Source: Palsa-504 sp050011155 (GTDB taxonomy: Bacteria > Actinomycetota > Actinomycetes > Streptosporangiales > Streptosporangiaceae). From it: DNA of 64,000 bases. A model generated the notes under the pieces. It was not told the DNA's origin. It was given only the letters and a program-made list of their open reading frames with translations, and did not search any database. The translations under genes and the position numbers were made by a program. Below, in pieces: positions 1 to 6,530 of this stretch; position 1 is the stretch's first letter, and each line of letters opens with the position of its first letter. The stretch lies in the NCBI GenBank assembly GCA_050011155.1, contig JBEKJP010000009.1, forward strand, positions 28,251 to 92,250. The letters run 5' to 3'.

Positions 1-1037
1 TGGCCGGCGTGGGCGAAGTCGCCGTCGTCGGTCAGCAGCAGCCCGCCGAGCGCGGGATCGCGGGCTGTCAGCCGGGCCAGGATCCGCCCGGTCAGGGCCC
101 CGTCGGACAGCGTGCGCGGCACCAGCCCGCGCCGGTTGAGCAGGCCGAGGGTGCTCACCGGGAGCGGCAGCTTCAGCTGCACGCCCGGGTCCGCGGTCAC
201 CGCGACCGTCCGGGTGGACAGCGTAGGCCGGACCGCGAGCCGGCTCCTCGGCGCGACCACCGCCCCCGCCTGGCCGGCACCGTCCAGGCCGGCACTGTCC
301 AGGCCAGCACTGTCCAGGCCAGCACTGTCCAGGCCGGCCTCGGCGAGCGCCTGGGGCAGCGCCAGCCGTGCGGTCAGCGGGTGGACCGGGAGCAGTTCGT
401 GGCTGGCGGCCAGGTCCGCGGGCAGCCCCACCTCGGTCATCTCCGGCCACCAGGCTGGCCGGCCGGGCCGGGCCGTGACCAGCGCGGCCCGCGGGACCGC
501 CACCCAGGCCAGCTCGAACTCGGGCCGGAATTCCGGAGCGTAGCGCAGCGAATCCTCGTCGGTGAAGCCGAGGCGGCAGGCCGCGGTGGGGTAGGCCGGA
601 TGCGGCCGCGCGGCGGCCAGCGCGTCGTACCAGACCGCGCCGCCCGGCCCCACCCAAGGCCCCGCCGGCCGGTCGCCCAGGTGCCGGTCGCCCAGGTGCC
701 GGTCACGCAGGCGCAGGGTCGCCAGCGCCTGCCGGCACTCCGCGCCGAAGGCGGCCACGCCGCCGGCGTCCGCCGCCGGGGCGACGGCGGCGAGCAGCGA
801 GCCGACATCGGAGAGCGTGAGCGGTACCGGCCGGCTGACGGCGAAGTCGGCCAGGAAGCCGTCGGCCCGCAGCGGTAGCACCGGGCCGCCGGGCCAGTCG
901 AGCACGGTCCCGGCCCCGGTCACCCGCACCCGCCCGGCGAGCCCGGCGTAATCCTCCCGGAGCAAGGTATCGACGACCGCGGCGGCCAGCTCAGCCTCGG
1001 TCGCCACGTCCCGGTCCACGAGCAGCGTCCCGCTCAC
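1..1037 (-). CDS. NIS siderophore synthetase (IucA/IucC family), 3' end outside window
   Basis: About 345 residues are visible, reading leftward and running off the window edge. The translation carries features I associate with IucA/IucC-type (NRPS-independent siderophore) synthetases: an ELLPVHPLTARLALP segment, then RPTLSTRTVAV and LKLPLPVSTLG. These enzymes activate a carboxylate such as citrate with ATP and join it to an amine or alcohol in a siderophore. The GTG start shares bases with the TGA of the upstream ATP-grasp gene (GTGA overlap), so the two are translationally coupled and under the same iron box. An in-frame microrepeat (GLDSA three times, then GLDGA) and a doubled DRHLG lie in presumed loops. 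The substrate cannot be read, and the C-terminal part is not in the window. Confidence 0.82.
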   Translation of the reverse strand, partial: MSGTLLVDRDVATEAELAAAVVDTLLREDYAGLAGRVRVTGAGTVLDWPGGPVLPLRADGFLADFAVSRPVPLTLSDVGSLLAAVAPAADAGGVAAFGAECRQALATLRLRDRHLGDRHLGDRPAGPWVGPGGAVWYDALAAARPHPAYPTAACRLGFTDEDSLRYAPEFRPEFELAWVAVPRAALVTARPGRPAWWPEMTEVGLPADLAASHELLPVHPLTARLALPQALAEAGLDSAGLDSAGLDSAGLDGAGQAGAVVAPRSRLAVRPTLSTRTVAVTADPGVQLKLPLPVSTLGLLNRRGLVPRTLSDGALTGRILARLTARDPALGGLLLTDDGDFAHAG

Positions 1038-2332
1038 GCGGCGACCTCCCAGCGGTTCATGATCCGGGCGGCACTGACCGAACGCTCCACCAGTTCCCTG
1101 TCGGGCCCGGTCGCGGTGATGATGCCGAGGTAGTCGCGGTTGGAGTGGGTCACGCCGACCCGCTCGCCCGGCTGGCGCACCGGCCAGTAGCCGAGCCTGA
1201 CGCCGGGCGCCGCGCCCGGCAGCGGACCGCCCGGCGGGGCGCTGCGCAGCAGGCCGGACCGTTCGGCGAGAACGGAGTCCGCCACCGCGTGCCCGGCCCG
1301 GACCGGGGGCGGCCCCGCGGGCAGGCGCTCGCCGAGGTGCACCCGCAGGACCCGCTCGAACAGGTCGTCGTCGAGCAGGCCATCCAGGAGGAACTCGTCG
1401 TGGTCGCCGATCAGGCGGTCGTTCACCTCGATCAGCCGGGCGCCGCCGGAGCCGTCGCAGCTGAACTCGGTATGGCACGGACCGAACGAGGTGCCCAGAT
1501 CCTCCAGGGCCCGCCGGACGTGGTCGAGTTCGCCCCCGGGCGGCAGCGGCTCCCAGGTCAGCCGTTCCTCGATGAAGTAGGGCAGCGGCGACAGCGTGGT
1601 CCGGAAACCGCCGAACACCCACAGCCGGTCGCCGTCGCCGAGCGTCTCCAGCGTGCGCAGCGTACCCGGCAGGTACTCCTCGGCCAGCAGCCGTCCGCCT
1701 GGGTGGCGGCCGAAGTACTCGGCACACCGCTGCGCCAGTTCCCTCGGGGTCTGCGCCAGCGCGACGTCCTCGCTGGCCACGCCCTCGGCCGGCTTGAGCA
1801 CCACCGGGTAGGGCAGTCCCGGCGGCGGCCATTCGCCGTCGGCCGTGATCTCGGCCATGGCGACCTTCTCGGTCCCGGTCAGGGCCAGGCGGTGCCGCAT
1901 CAGCGGCTTGTTCTTGGCCCGCAGGGCCGAGCGCCAGTCCTTGCCCGGCCGGCCGAAGTAGTCGGCCGCCAGGGCCGCCTGCATCTGCAGATGATCGGAG
2001 TTGGTGAACACCGCGTCCATCGCCGGGAGCCCGGCGATCCGCCCGATCAGCGCCCGCGTATCGTGCACGTCGCACGGCACGATCCCGGGTAGTTGGCCGG
2101 CCAGGCCCTGCTGGGCGATCCCGGGTGCGGGGCCCGTCAGGGCCCGTTCGCCGGCCGGTCCCGTCCCGGCGGGCCACGCCGCGGTCATCGCCGCCGCCTG
2201 GGCCAGCGCGCCCACGTGGGCCTCCGGTCGGTCGGTCAGCAGGAAAACCTCCAGGCCGAGCCGCTCAGCGGCCGGCAGGAAACCGTACGTCACCGCATCG
2301 GTCGGCTTCGACGCGATAAGACAGAGCCGCAC
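1034..2332 (-). CDS. ATP-grasp enzyme of siderophore biosynthesis
   Basis: A 432-residue protein with an ATP-grasp layout: an N-terminal Rossmann-like part (MRLCLIASKPTDA), a central LPYPVVLKPAEGVAS lysine loop, a LLAEEYLPG strand, and a C-terminal ARLIEVNDRLIGDHDE stretch whose E and N fit the metal-binding site. ATP-grasp enzymes ligate a carboxylate to an amine through an acyl-phosphate. The GTG start at 2332 is supported by GGAGG (2336-2341) five bases upstream; the iron box lies directly behind that. It overlaps the NIS synthetase by four bases, so both probably act on one siderophore. Inference: it makes an amide or peptide-like bond that the NIS enzyme does not. The exact substrate is unknown. 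Confidence 0.75.
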   Translation of the reverse strand: MRLCLIASKPTDAVTYGFLPAAERLGLEVFLLTDRPEAHVGALAQAAAMTAAWPAGTGPAGERALTGPAPGIAQQGLAGQLPGIVPCDVHDTRALIGRIAGLPAMDAVFTNSDHLQMQAALAADYFGRPGKDWRSALRAKNKPLMRHRLALTGTEKVAMAEITADGEWPPPGLPYPVVLKPAEGVASEDVALAQTPRELAQRCAEYFGRHPGGRLLAEEYLPGTLRTLETLGDGDRLWVFGGFRTTLSPLPYFIEERLTWEPLPPGGELDHVRRALEDLGTSFGPCHTEFSCDGSGGARLIEVNDRLIGDHDEFLLDGLLDDDLFERVLRVHLGERLPAGPPPVRAGHAVADSVLAERSGLLRSAPPGGPLPGAAPGVRLGYWPVRQPGERVGVTHSNRDYLGIITATGPDRELVERSVSAARIMNRWEVAA

Positions 2333-2343
2333 ATGTCCTCCAC

Positions 2344-2362
2344 TTAGGTTAGCCTAACCTAA
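2344..2362. promoter_or_regulatory. DtxR/IdeR-type iron box
   Basis: The 19-mer TTAGGTTAGCCTAACCTAA is a perfect palindrome around its central base and matches the canonical actinobacterial iron box. It sits two bases upstream of the ribosome binding site of the ATP-grasp gene. With Fe(II), a DtxR/IdeR/DmdR1-type repressor would block the siderophore genes; iron starvation would release them. No second box was seen in the window. Confidence 0.95.
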
Positions 2363-2954
2363 CAAAGAGGACTATAGACCATGTGCTCGCGGTGCGTACG
2401 GAACCAAGCGCAAAGCGCTGTCGCCGATTACTCGAAGTAATCGTCCCTGCTACCGGGGTAGTGACCCCCCCGCGATCACGCGAGGCGTCGGCCCGACCGG
2501 GGCCCGTGACACCCTTGAGACGCATCAGATCCCTCATCGTGATAAACGGCCGCAAAAGCATCCTGGTTCTGCCCGCGATCATGAAATTCGCGCGGCCCAC
2601 CTCGCCAGGAGAAGCTCATCCCGGCTTTGTCCGCGCTTTTGGTTGTCACAGCACCCGAAAGCGCGGACAAATCGGGGATCTCATCCGTGCAAACCGGACT
2701 TGAGTCACAGCGGCAACCTCGATAACAGCGATAACAGCGTCCCTCTGCCCCCTCCCCACCGCTACGCCAACACACCGCCGCCACGGCATGAAACCGGGGG
2801 TTCAGCGCGCCAGAACGCACTGGAAGCCCAGTTTCATGGCCGTTCTCGGAGGCGGTCCCCGGGGCGGCGCCCGGGGCCACCCGGCGCCCGGGCTGTGACC
2901 AGGGCCACCCCAGCCCGGGACTGCTGCGTCGTCAAACGCGGCGACCCCAGCGTG
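2363..2954. other. Gene-free region upstream of the aro leader
   Basis: No convincing gene: the short ORFs here lack ribosome binding sites and the expected third-position G/C bias. Visible are a doubled GATAACAGC near 2720-2740 and the sequence CTGCCCGCGATCATGAAA at about 2566-2583. The latter repeats one arm of the inverted repeat at 32923-32977. The siderophore promoter, reading left, must lie at the left end of this region near the iron box. Confidence 0.6.
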
Positions 2955-2960
2955 TAATAT
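2955..2960 (+). promoter_or_regulatory. -10 element for a leaderless aro leader transcript
   Basis: TAATAT is followed by seven bases and then the GTG of the leader ORF at 2968, the spacing expected if transcription starts at the start codon. No good -35 hexamer was seen, which is common for actinobacterial leaderless promoters. Confidence 0.6.
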
Positions 2961-2967
2961 CGGTCGC

Positions 2968-3054
2968 GTGTCACGGTGGTATCCGCGCTTTACCCTGGCT
3001 CCGGGCGGAGCCAGGCGTTCGCGCCTGCGCTTATTACCGCCTGGAGCCAGCTAA
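2968..3054 (+). CDS. aroG leader peptide with Trp-Tyr-Pro-Arg-Phe
   Basis: A 28-codon ORF starting GTG and ending TAA, beginning VSRWYPRFTLAP. Trp (2977-2979), Tyr (2980-2982) and Phe (2989-2991) fall within five codons, so all three aromatic end products of the pathway started by AroG are sampled. The GTG lies seven bases after TAATAT and has no Shine-Dalgarno, which suggests leaderless translation. The ORF runs through the left half of a set of competing hairpins and ends 64 bases before aroG. Known logic: leader peptides rich in the regulating amino acid stall ribosomes when the charged tRNA is scarce. Assignment as a regulatory leader is an inference from codon content, position and RNA pairing. 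Confidence 0.75.
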   Translation: MSRWYPRFTLAPGGARRSRLRLLPPGAS

Positions 3055-3105
3055 GACCAAGGGGTGTGCTGGCTCCCGTGCCCCGGGTAGCGGCTCGCCC
3101 GGGAG
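2995..3105 (+). promoter_or_regulatory. Alternative hairpins: probable translational attenuator of aroG
   Basis: Four related segments are visible: CTGGCTCC (2995-3002), GGAGCCAG (3007-3014), GGAGCCAGC (3043-3051) and GCTGGCTCC (3068-3076). Segments 1:2 and 3:4 pair perfectly; 1:3 and 2:4 are equally possible. A further AGGCG-TTCG-CGCCT hairpin lies at 3013-3026. CTCCCG (3073-3078), at the end of segment 4, is complementary to CGGGAG (3100-3105), which overlaps the aroG ribosome binding site GGGAGGAG. Alternatively CCCGGG (3082-3087) can pair with CCCGGG (3098-3103). No U-tract follows segment 4, so control of translation rather than termination is the better reading. Confidence 0.65.
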
Positions 3106-3117
3106 GAGACTCGCTCG

Positions 3118-4227
3118 ATGTCGAGCACCAGGGATACCCGGATCACCGGCTACGAGCCGCTGCTGTCGCCTGCGGCCCTGCTTGATGAATTTCCGCTGAC
3201 CGACGAGGCCACGACCACCGTGCAGCGCACCCGCGGCGAGGTCCGCGCCGTGCTCGACGGCGAGGACGACCGCCTGCTCGTGATCGCCGGGCCATGCTCG
3301 GTCCACGACCCCCGGGCGGCGCTCGAGTACGCGGGCCAGCTCAGCCAGATCCGCGACCGCTGCCAGGACGACCTGCTGATCGTGATGCGGGTGTACTTCG
3401 AGAAGCCGCGCACCGTGACCGGCTGGAAGGGCCTGATCAACGACCCCGGCATGGACGGCGGCCACGACGTGCACCGCGGCCTGCGGACCGCGCGGCGGCT
3501 CCTGCTTGACATCGTCGAGCTCGGCCTGCCGGTGGGCTGCGAATGGCTCGACCCGATCACGCCGCAGTACATCGCGGACACGGTGACCTGGGGCGCGATC
3601 GGTGCCCGGACCACCGAGAGCCAGGTCCACCGCCAGCTCGCCTCGGGCCTGTCGATGCCGATCGGGTTCAAGAACGGCACCGACGGTGACGTCCAGGTAG
3701 CGGTGGACGCCTGCCGCGCCTCGTCCGCCGGGCACACGTTCTTCGGCGTCACCGACCACGGCGCCGCCGCCGTGGTGACCACGGCCGGCAACCCGGACAC
3801 CCACGTGATCCTGCGCGGCGGCCGGTCCGGCCCGAACTACGAGGCCAGCCACGTGACCAAGGCGCTTGACCTGATCACCGGGGCAGGCGTGCCACGCCGG
3901 CTGATGGTGGACGCGAGCCACGGCAACAGCGGCAAAGACCACCGCCGTCAGCCGGCCGTGGCGGCGGCGATCGCCGAGCAGGTGGCCGCGGGCGAGCACG
4001 GCCTGACCGGCATGATGCTGGAGAGCTTCCTGGTCGAGGGCAAGCAGGAGCCCGGCCGGCCGGAGACGCTCACCTACGGCCAGAGCGTCACCGACGCGTG
4101 CATGGACTTCGGGACGACGGCCGAGGTCCTCGAAGGCCTGGCCGCCGCCGTCCGATCCCGCCGTAACTTTTTATACCGAACGAGCCCGCTCCCCGCCCCG
4201 CCTACCCCACCTGCGGTAGCTGGGTAA
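3118..4227 (+). CDS. aroG: 3-deoxy-7-phosphoheptulonate synthase, class I
   Basis: Catalyses the first step of the shikimate pathway: phosphoenolpyruvate plus erythrose 4-phosphate to DAHP. Class I motifs are clear: VIAGPCSVHDPRAALEYA, MRVYFEKPRT, GWKGLINDP, GCEWLDPITPQY, GFKNGTDG and MVDASHGNSGKDH. The ATG at 3118 has GGGAGGAG eight bases upstream. The last 20 residues after RSRR (beginning NFLYRTS) look like an added tail. The class I family normally ends near that Arg-Arg-Gly point, and the tail coincides with a T-rich/ACCGAACG motif seen elsewhere in the window. The 3' end overlaps the convergent trpB2 by 26 bases. Expression is probably set by the upstream leader. Confidence 0.95.
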   Translation: MSSTRDTRITGYEPLLSPAALLDEFPLTDEATTTVQRTRGEVRAVLDGEDDRLLVIAGPCSVHDPRAALEYAGQLSQIRDRCQDDLLIVMRVYFEKPRTVTGWKGLINDPGMDGGHDVHRGLRTARRLLLDIVELGLPVGCEWLDPITPQYIADTVTWGAIGARTTESQVHRQLASGLSMPIGFKNGTDGDVQVAVDACRASSAGHTFFGVTDHGAAAVVTTAGNPDTHVILRGGRSGPNYEASHVTKALDLITGAGVPRRLMVDASHGNSGKDHRRQPAVAAAIAEQVAAGEHGLTGMMLESFLVEGKQEPGRPETLTYGQSVTDACMDFGTTAEVLEGLAAAVRSRRNFLYRTSPLPAPPTPPAVAG

Positions 4228-5566
4228 GGGCCGCGTCGATGCGCTCCTGGGAGAGCTCGAAGTCCTCCATCTCGCCCGACAGGTAGCGCTCGTAGGCGGC
4301 CATGTCGAAGTGGCCGTGGCCGCACAGCGCGGTCAGGATCACCTTCGGCTCGCCGGATTCGGCGCAGCGCTTGGCCTCCTCGATCACGGAGGCGAGCGCG
4401 TGCGTCGGCTCCGGCGCCGGGATGATCCCCTCGGCCCGGGCGAAGGTGACCGCGGCCGCGAAGCACTCCCGCTGCTGCCTGGCCTCCGCCTCGAACAGGC
4501 CGAGCTCGTACATGTGCGAGAGCAGCGGGGACATGCCGTGGTAGCGCAGCCCGCCCGCATGCACCGGGTCGGGGATGAAGCCGTGGCCGAGGGTGTGCAT
4601 CTTCAGCAGCGGGGTGAACCCGGCCGTGTCGCCGAAGTCGTAGGCGTACCGCCCGCGGGTGAACGACGGGCAGGCGGCCGGCTCGACCGCGCGGATCACC
4701 GGGTCGCACCGCCCGGCCAGCTTCTCCCGCAGGAACGGGAAGAACAGCCCGGCGAAGTTGGAACCGCCGCCGGTGCAGCCCACGATCAGGTCAGGGGCCG
4801 ACTCCCCAGCCGCGGCGAACTGCTTGAGCGCCTCCTCGCCGATCACGGTCTGGTGCATCAAGACGTGGTTGAGCACGCTGCCCAGCGCGTACCTGGTGTC
4901 GGCGCTGCCGCCGGCCGCCTCGACCGCCTCGCTGATCGCGATGCCCAGGCTGCCCGTCGAGTCCGGGTGGGCGGCGAGTATGTCCGCTCCCGCCTTGGTG
5001 GCACGGGACGGGCTGGCGTGCACGGTAGCGCCCCAGGTCTCCATCATCGTGCGCCGGTACGGCTTCTGGTCGTAGGAGGCGCGGACCATCCAGATCTCGC
5101 AGTCGATGCCGTACTGCGCGCAGGCGAAGGACAGCGCGCTGCCCCACTGGCCGGCGCCGGTCTCGGTGGTGAGCCGCTTGGTGCCCTCGGCCGCGTTGTA
5201 GTACGCCTGCGGGACGGCGGTGTTCGGCTTGTGCGACCCGGCCGGGGAGACGCCCTCGTACTTGTAGTAGATCCGCGCCGGGGTGTTCAGCGCCTTCTCC
5301 AGCCGGTGCGCCCGGTACAGCGGGGTCGGCCGCCACAGCCGGTAGACGTCGCGCACCACGTCCGGGATGTCCACGTAGGAGTCGGTGGACACTTCCTGGC
5401 GGATGAGCTCCATCGGGAACAGCGGCGCGAGATCCTCCGGCCCCACCGGCTGGCCCGTCCCCGGGTGCAGCGGCGGCGGCATCGGCGCGGGCAGGTCCGG
5501 CATGATGTTGTACCACTGGGTCGGGATCTCGGACTCATCCAGAACGATCTTGGTGCGCTCGGCCAC
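4202..5566 (-). CDS. trpB2: Tryptophan synthase beta-like PLP enzyme (TrpB2 type)
   Basis: A 454-residue fold-type II PLP enzyme of the long TrpB2 subfamily. EGVSPAGSHKPNTA carries the PLP lysine (about residue 113), ETGAGQWG is the substrate carboxylate loop, and CTGGGSNFAG binds the PLP phosphate. TrpB catalyses indole plus serine to tryptophan. TrpB2 proteins often occur apart from trpA and may act as stand-alone indole salvage enzymes. The GTG start at 5566 has GGGAGG (5572-5577) five bases upstream; the open frame runs further to 5590 but that adds only residues read through the SD. No trpA is nearby. It converges on aroG, so both genes serve aromatic amino-acid supply. Confidence 0.9.
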   Translation of the reverse strand: MAERTKIVLDESEIPTQWYNIMPDLPAPMPPPLHPGTGQPVGPEDLAPLFPMELIRQEVSTDSYVDIPDVVRDVYRLWRPTPLYRAHRLEKALNTPARIYYKYEGVSPAGSHKPNTAVPQAYYNAAEGTKRLTTETGAGQWGSALSFACAQYGIDCEIWMVRASYDQKPYRRTMMETWGATVHASPSRATKAGADILAAHPDSTGSLGIAISEAVEAAGGSADTRYALGSVLNHVLMHQTVIGEEALKQFAAAGESAPDLIVGCTGGGSNFAGLFFPFLREKLAGRCDPVIRAVEPAACPSFTRGRYAYDFGDTAGFTPLLKMHTLGHGFIPDPVHAGGLRYHGMSPLLSHMYELGLFEAEARQQRECFAAAVTFARAEGIIPAPEPTHALASVIEEAKRCAESGEPKVILTALCGHGHFDMAAYERYLSGEMEDFELSQERIDAALTQLPQVG

Positions 5567-5612
5567 GACAACCTCCCGATATCCAGTCAAAAGACCTTTG
5601 TCCGAACTCTAC

Positions 5613-5690
5613 GCTCTGCTGTCCCACTCGCTCTGCTGGTCCCGCTCGCCTCCGGCGCCCCTCAGTCGGCTCCTTCGGCTCGCGGGTGGG
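5613..5690 (-). repeat. Dispersed hairpin repeat, copy D (internally deleted)
   Basis: Read on the minus strand, this starts CCCGCGAGCC, jumps directly to GAAGGAGCCGACT, and ends GGCGAGCGGGACC. It therefore keeps both ends of the repeat described at 10643-10753 but has lost the left half of the inner stems and the loop. The flank GCTCTGCTGTCCCACTCG also matches the flank of copy C. It lies between trpB2 and the tetR gene. Confidence 0.7.
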
Positions 5691-5714
5691 TTCGTCGGCA
5701 GCCGGTCCCTGCGT

Positions 5715-5764
5715 GGTCTGTGTGCCCCAGCCCACGTTCTAGCGTGGGCTGGGGCACACAGACC
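5715..5764. terminator. Long perfect hairpin, likely terminator of tetR
   Basis: Arms of 22 bases (GGTCTGTGTGCCCCAGCCCA, then CG, and its exact complement) around a six-base loop TTCTAG. It lies 50 bases beyond the tetR stop. There is no T-run on either side, as is usual for GC-rich actinobacterial terminators; it could stop transcription from both directions. Confidence 0.75.
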
Positions 5765-5816
5765 TCTTCCTGGGCTCAGAGTTTTTTGCGCTCGTTTCCC
5801 TTGTGTCGCTTTCGCC

Positions 5817-6428
5817 TCACTCGTTGGCGTCCGGGTCGATGATCAACTGGAGGCAGTCGCGGAACAGGTCGTCGACGGTGCGGCCGGGCTGGAAGTACGC
5901 GGTGATGCCGGCGACGACGGTGGGGTAGGCGGCGAGGTCGAACCCGCTGGCCTCTGCGGAGTCCGGTGGCGGGGCCTGCTCCGCCAGGACGTGCCCGATG
6001 GTGAAGTGCTCCACGGTCAGCACCAGCAGGCGGGCCTGGTGCAGCGGCAGGCCGCGGGCGACCAGGGTGCTCATCGCGAGCTCGGAGATGGCGGCCATCT
6101 TGAGGGAGAGGTGGGAAGCCGAGACGACCCGGGCGCCGTCCGGGTGGGCGAGCATGGCGTGGCGCAGCCGCTGGGCCAGTCCGGCCAGCCAGTCCTGCCA
6201 GCGCTGCTCCGGCTCCGGGGGCACCAGGTGAGTCTCGGGGAACTGCTGCTCGAGTATTTCCTCGGCGATGGCGGTGACCAGGGCGGCCTTGTTCGGGAGG
6301 TGCCAGTAGAGGGTCGGGGCCTGGACGCCGAGGCGCCGGGCCAGCTTACGCAGCGTCACTCCGTCCAGGCCATCCGCATCGAGCAGCGCCACGCCTTCGG
6401 CGACGATCCGTTGCCGGTCCAGGGCCAC
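5817..6428 (-). CDS. TetR-family transcriptional repressor
   Basis: A 203-residue protein with an N-terminal helix-turn-helix (GLDGVTLRKLARRLGVQAPT, then LYWHLPNKAALV, residues about 20-50) and an all-helical C-terminal ligand domain resembling the TetR_C class. The GTG start at 6428 has GGGAGG six bases upstream; the frame extends to 6827 but those residues would be read through the operator region. It is divergent from the oxidoreductase at 6531. Two matching palindromes fill the gap, so it very probably represses both itself and that gene. The ligand is unknown; a quinone or electrophile would fit the neighbour. Confidence 0.9.
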   Translation of the reverse strand: MALDRQRIVAEGVALLDADGLDGVTLRKLARRLGVQAPTLYWHLPNKAALVTAIAEEILEQQFPETHLVPPEPEQRWQDWLAGLAQRLRHAMLAHPDGARVVSASHLSLKMAAISELAMSTLVARGLPLHQARLLVLTVEHFTIGHVLAEQAPPPDSAEASGFDLAAYPTVVAGITAYFQPGRTVDDLFRDCLQLIIDPDANE

Positions 6429-6478
6429 GTCTAGCCTCCCTCGTTCGGCCTCATGGTTGTCCGTTGGCCCGATACCAC

Positions 6479-6517
6479 CTCTAACACTGTTAGAGTAGCT
6501 CTCTAACAGTGTTAGAG
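6479..6517. promoter_or_regulatory. Two tandem TetR operators
   Basis: Two 17-bp palindromes, CTCTAACACTGTTAGAG (6479-6495) and CTCTAACAGTGTTAGAG (6501-6517), have centres 22 bp apart, about two helical turns. They differ only at the central positions. They lie between the two divergent start codons, five bases from the ribosome binding site of the oxidoreductase. Confidence 0.92.
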
Positions 6518-6530
6518 AATCGGAGGCACG

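Noticed and set aside
9..878. Long plus-strand open frame over the left end
   Set aside because: It is antisense to the NIS synthetase frame, which has recognisable family motifs and a coupled start. The plus-strand product is low-complexity Arg/Gly/Pro.
3034..3999. 321-codon minus-strand frame opposite aroG
   Set aside because: Antisense to the class I DAHP synthase motifs.
4310..5842. 510-codon plus-strand frame opposite trpB2
   Set aside because: Shadow of the trpB2 codon bias in GC-rich DNA. TrpB2 motifs are unambiguous on the minus strand.
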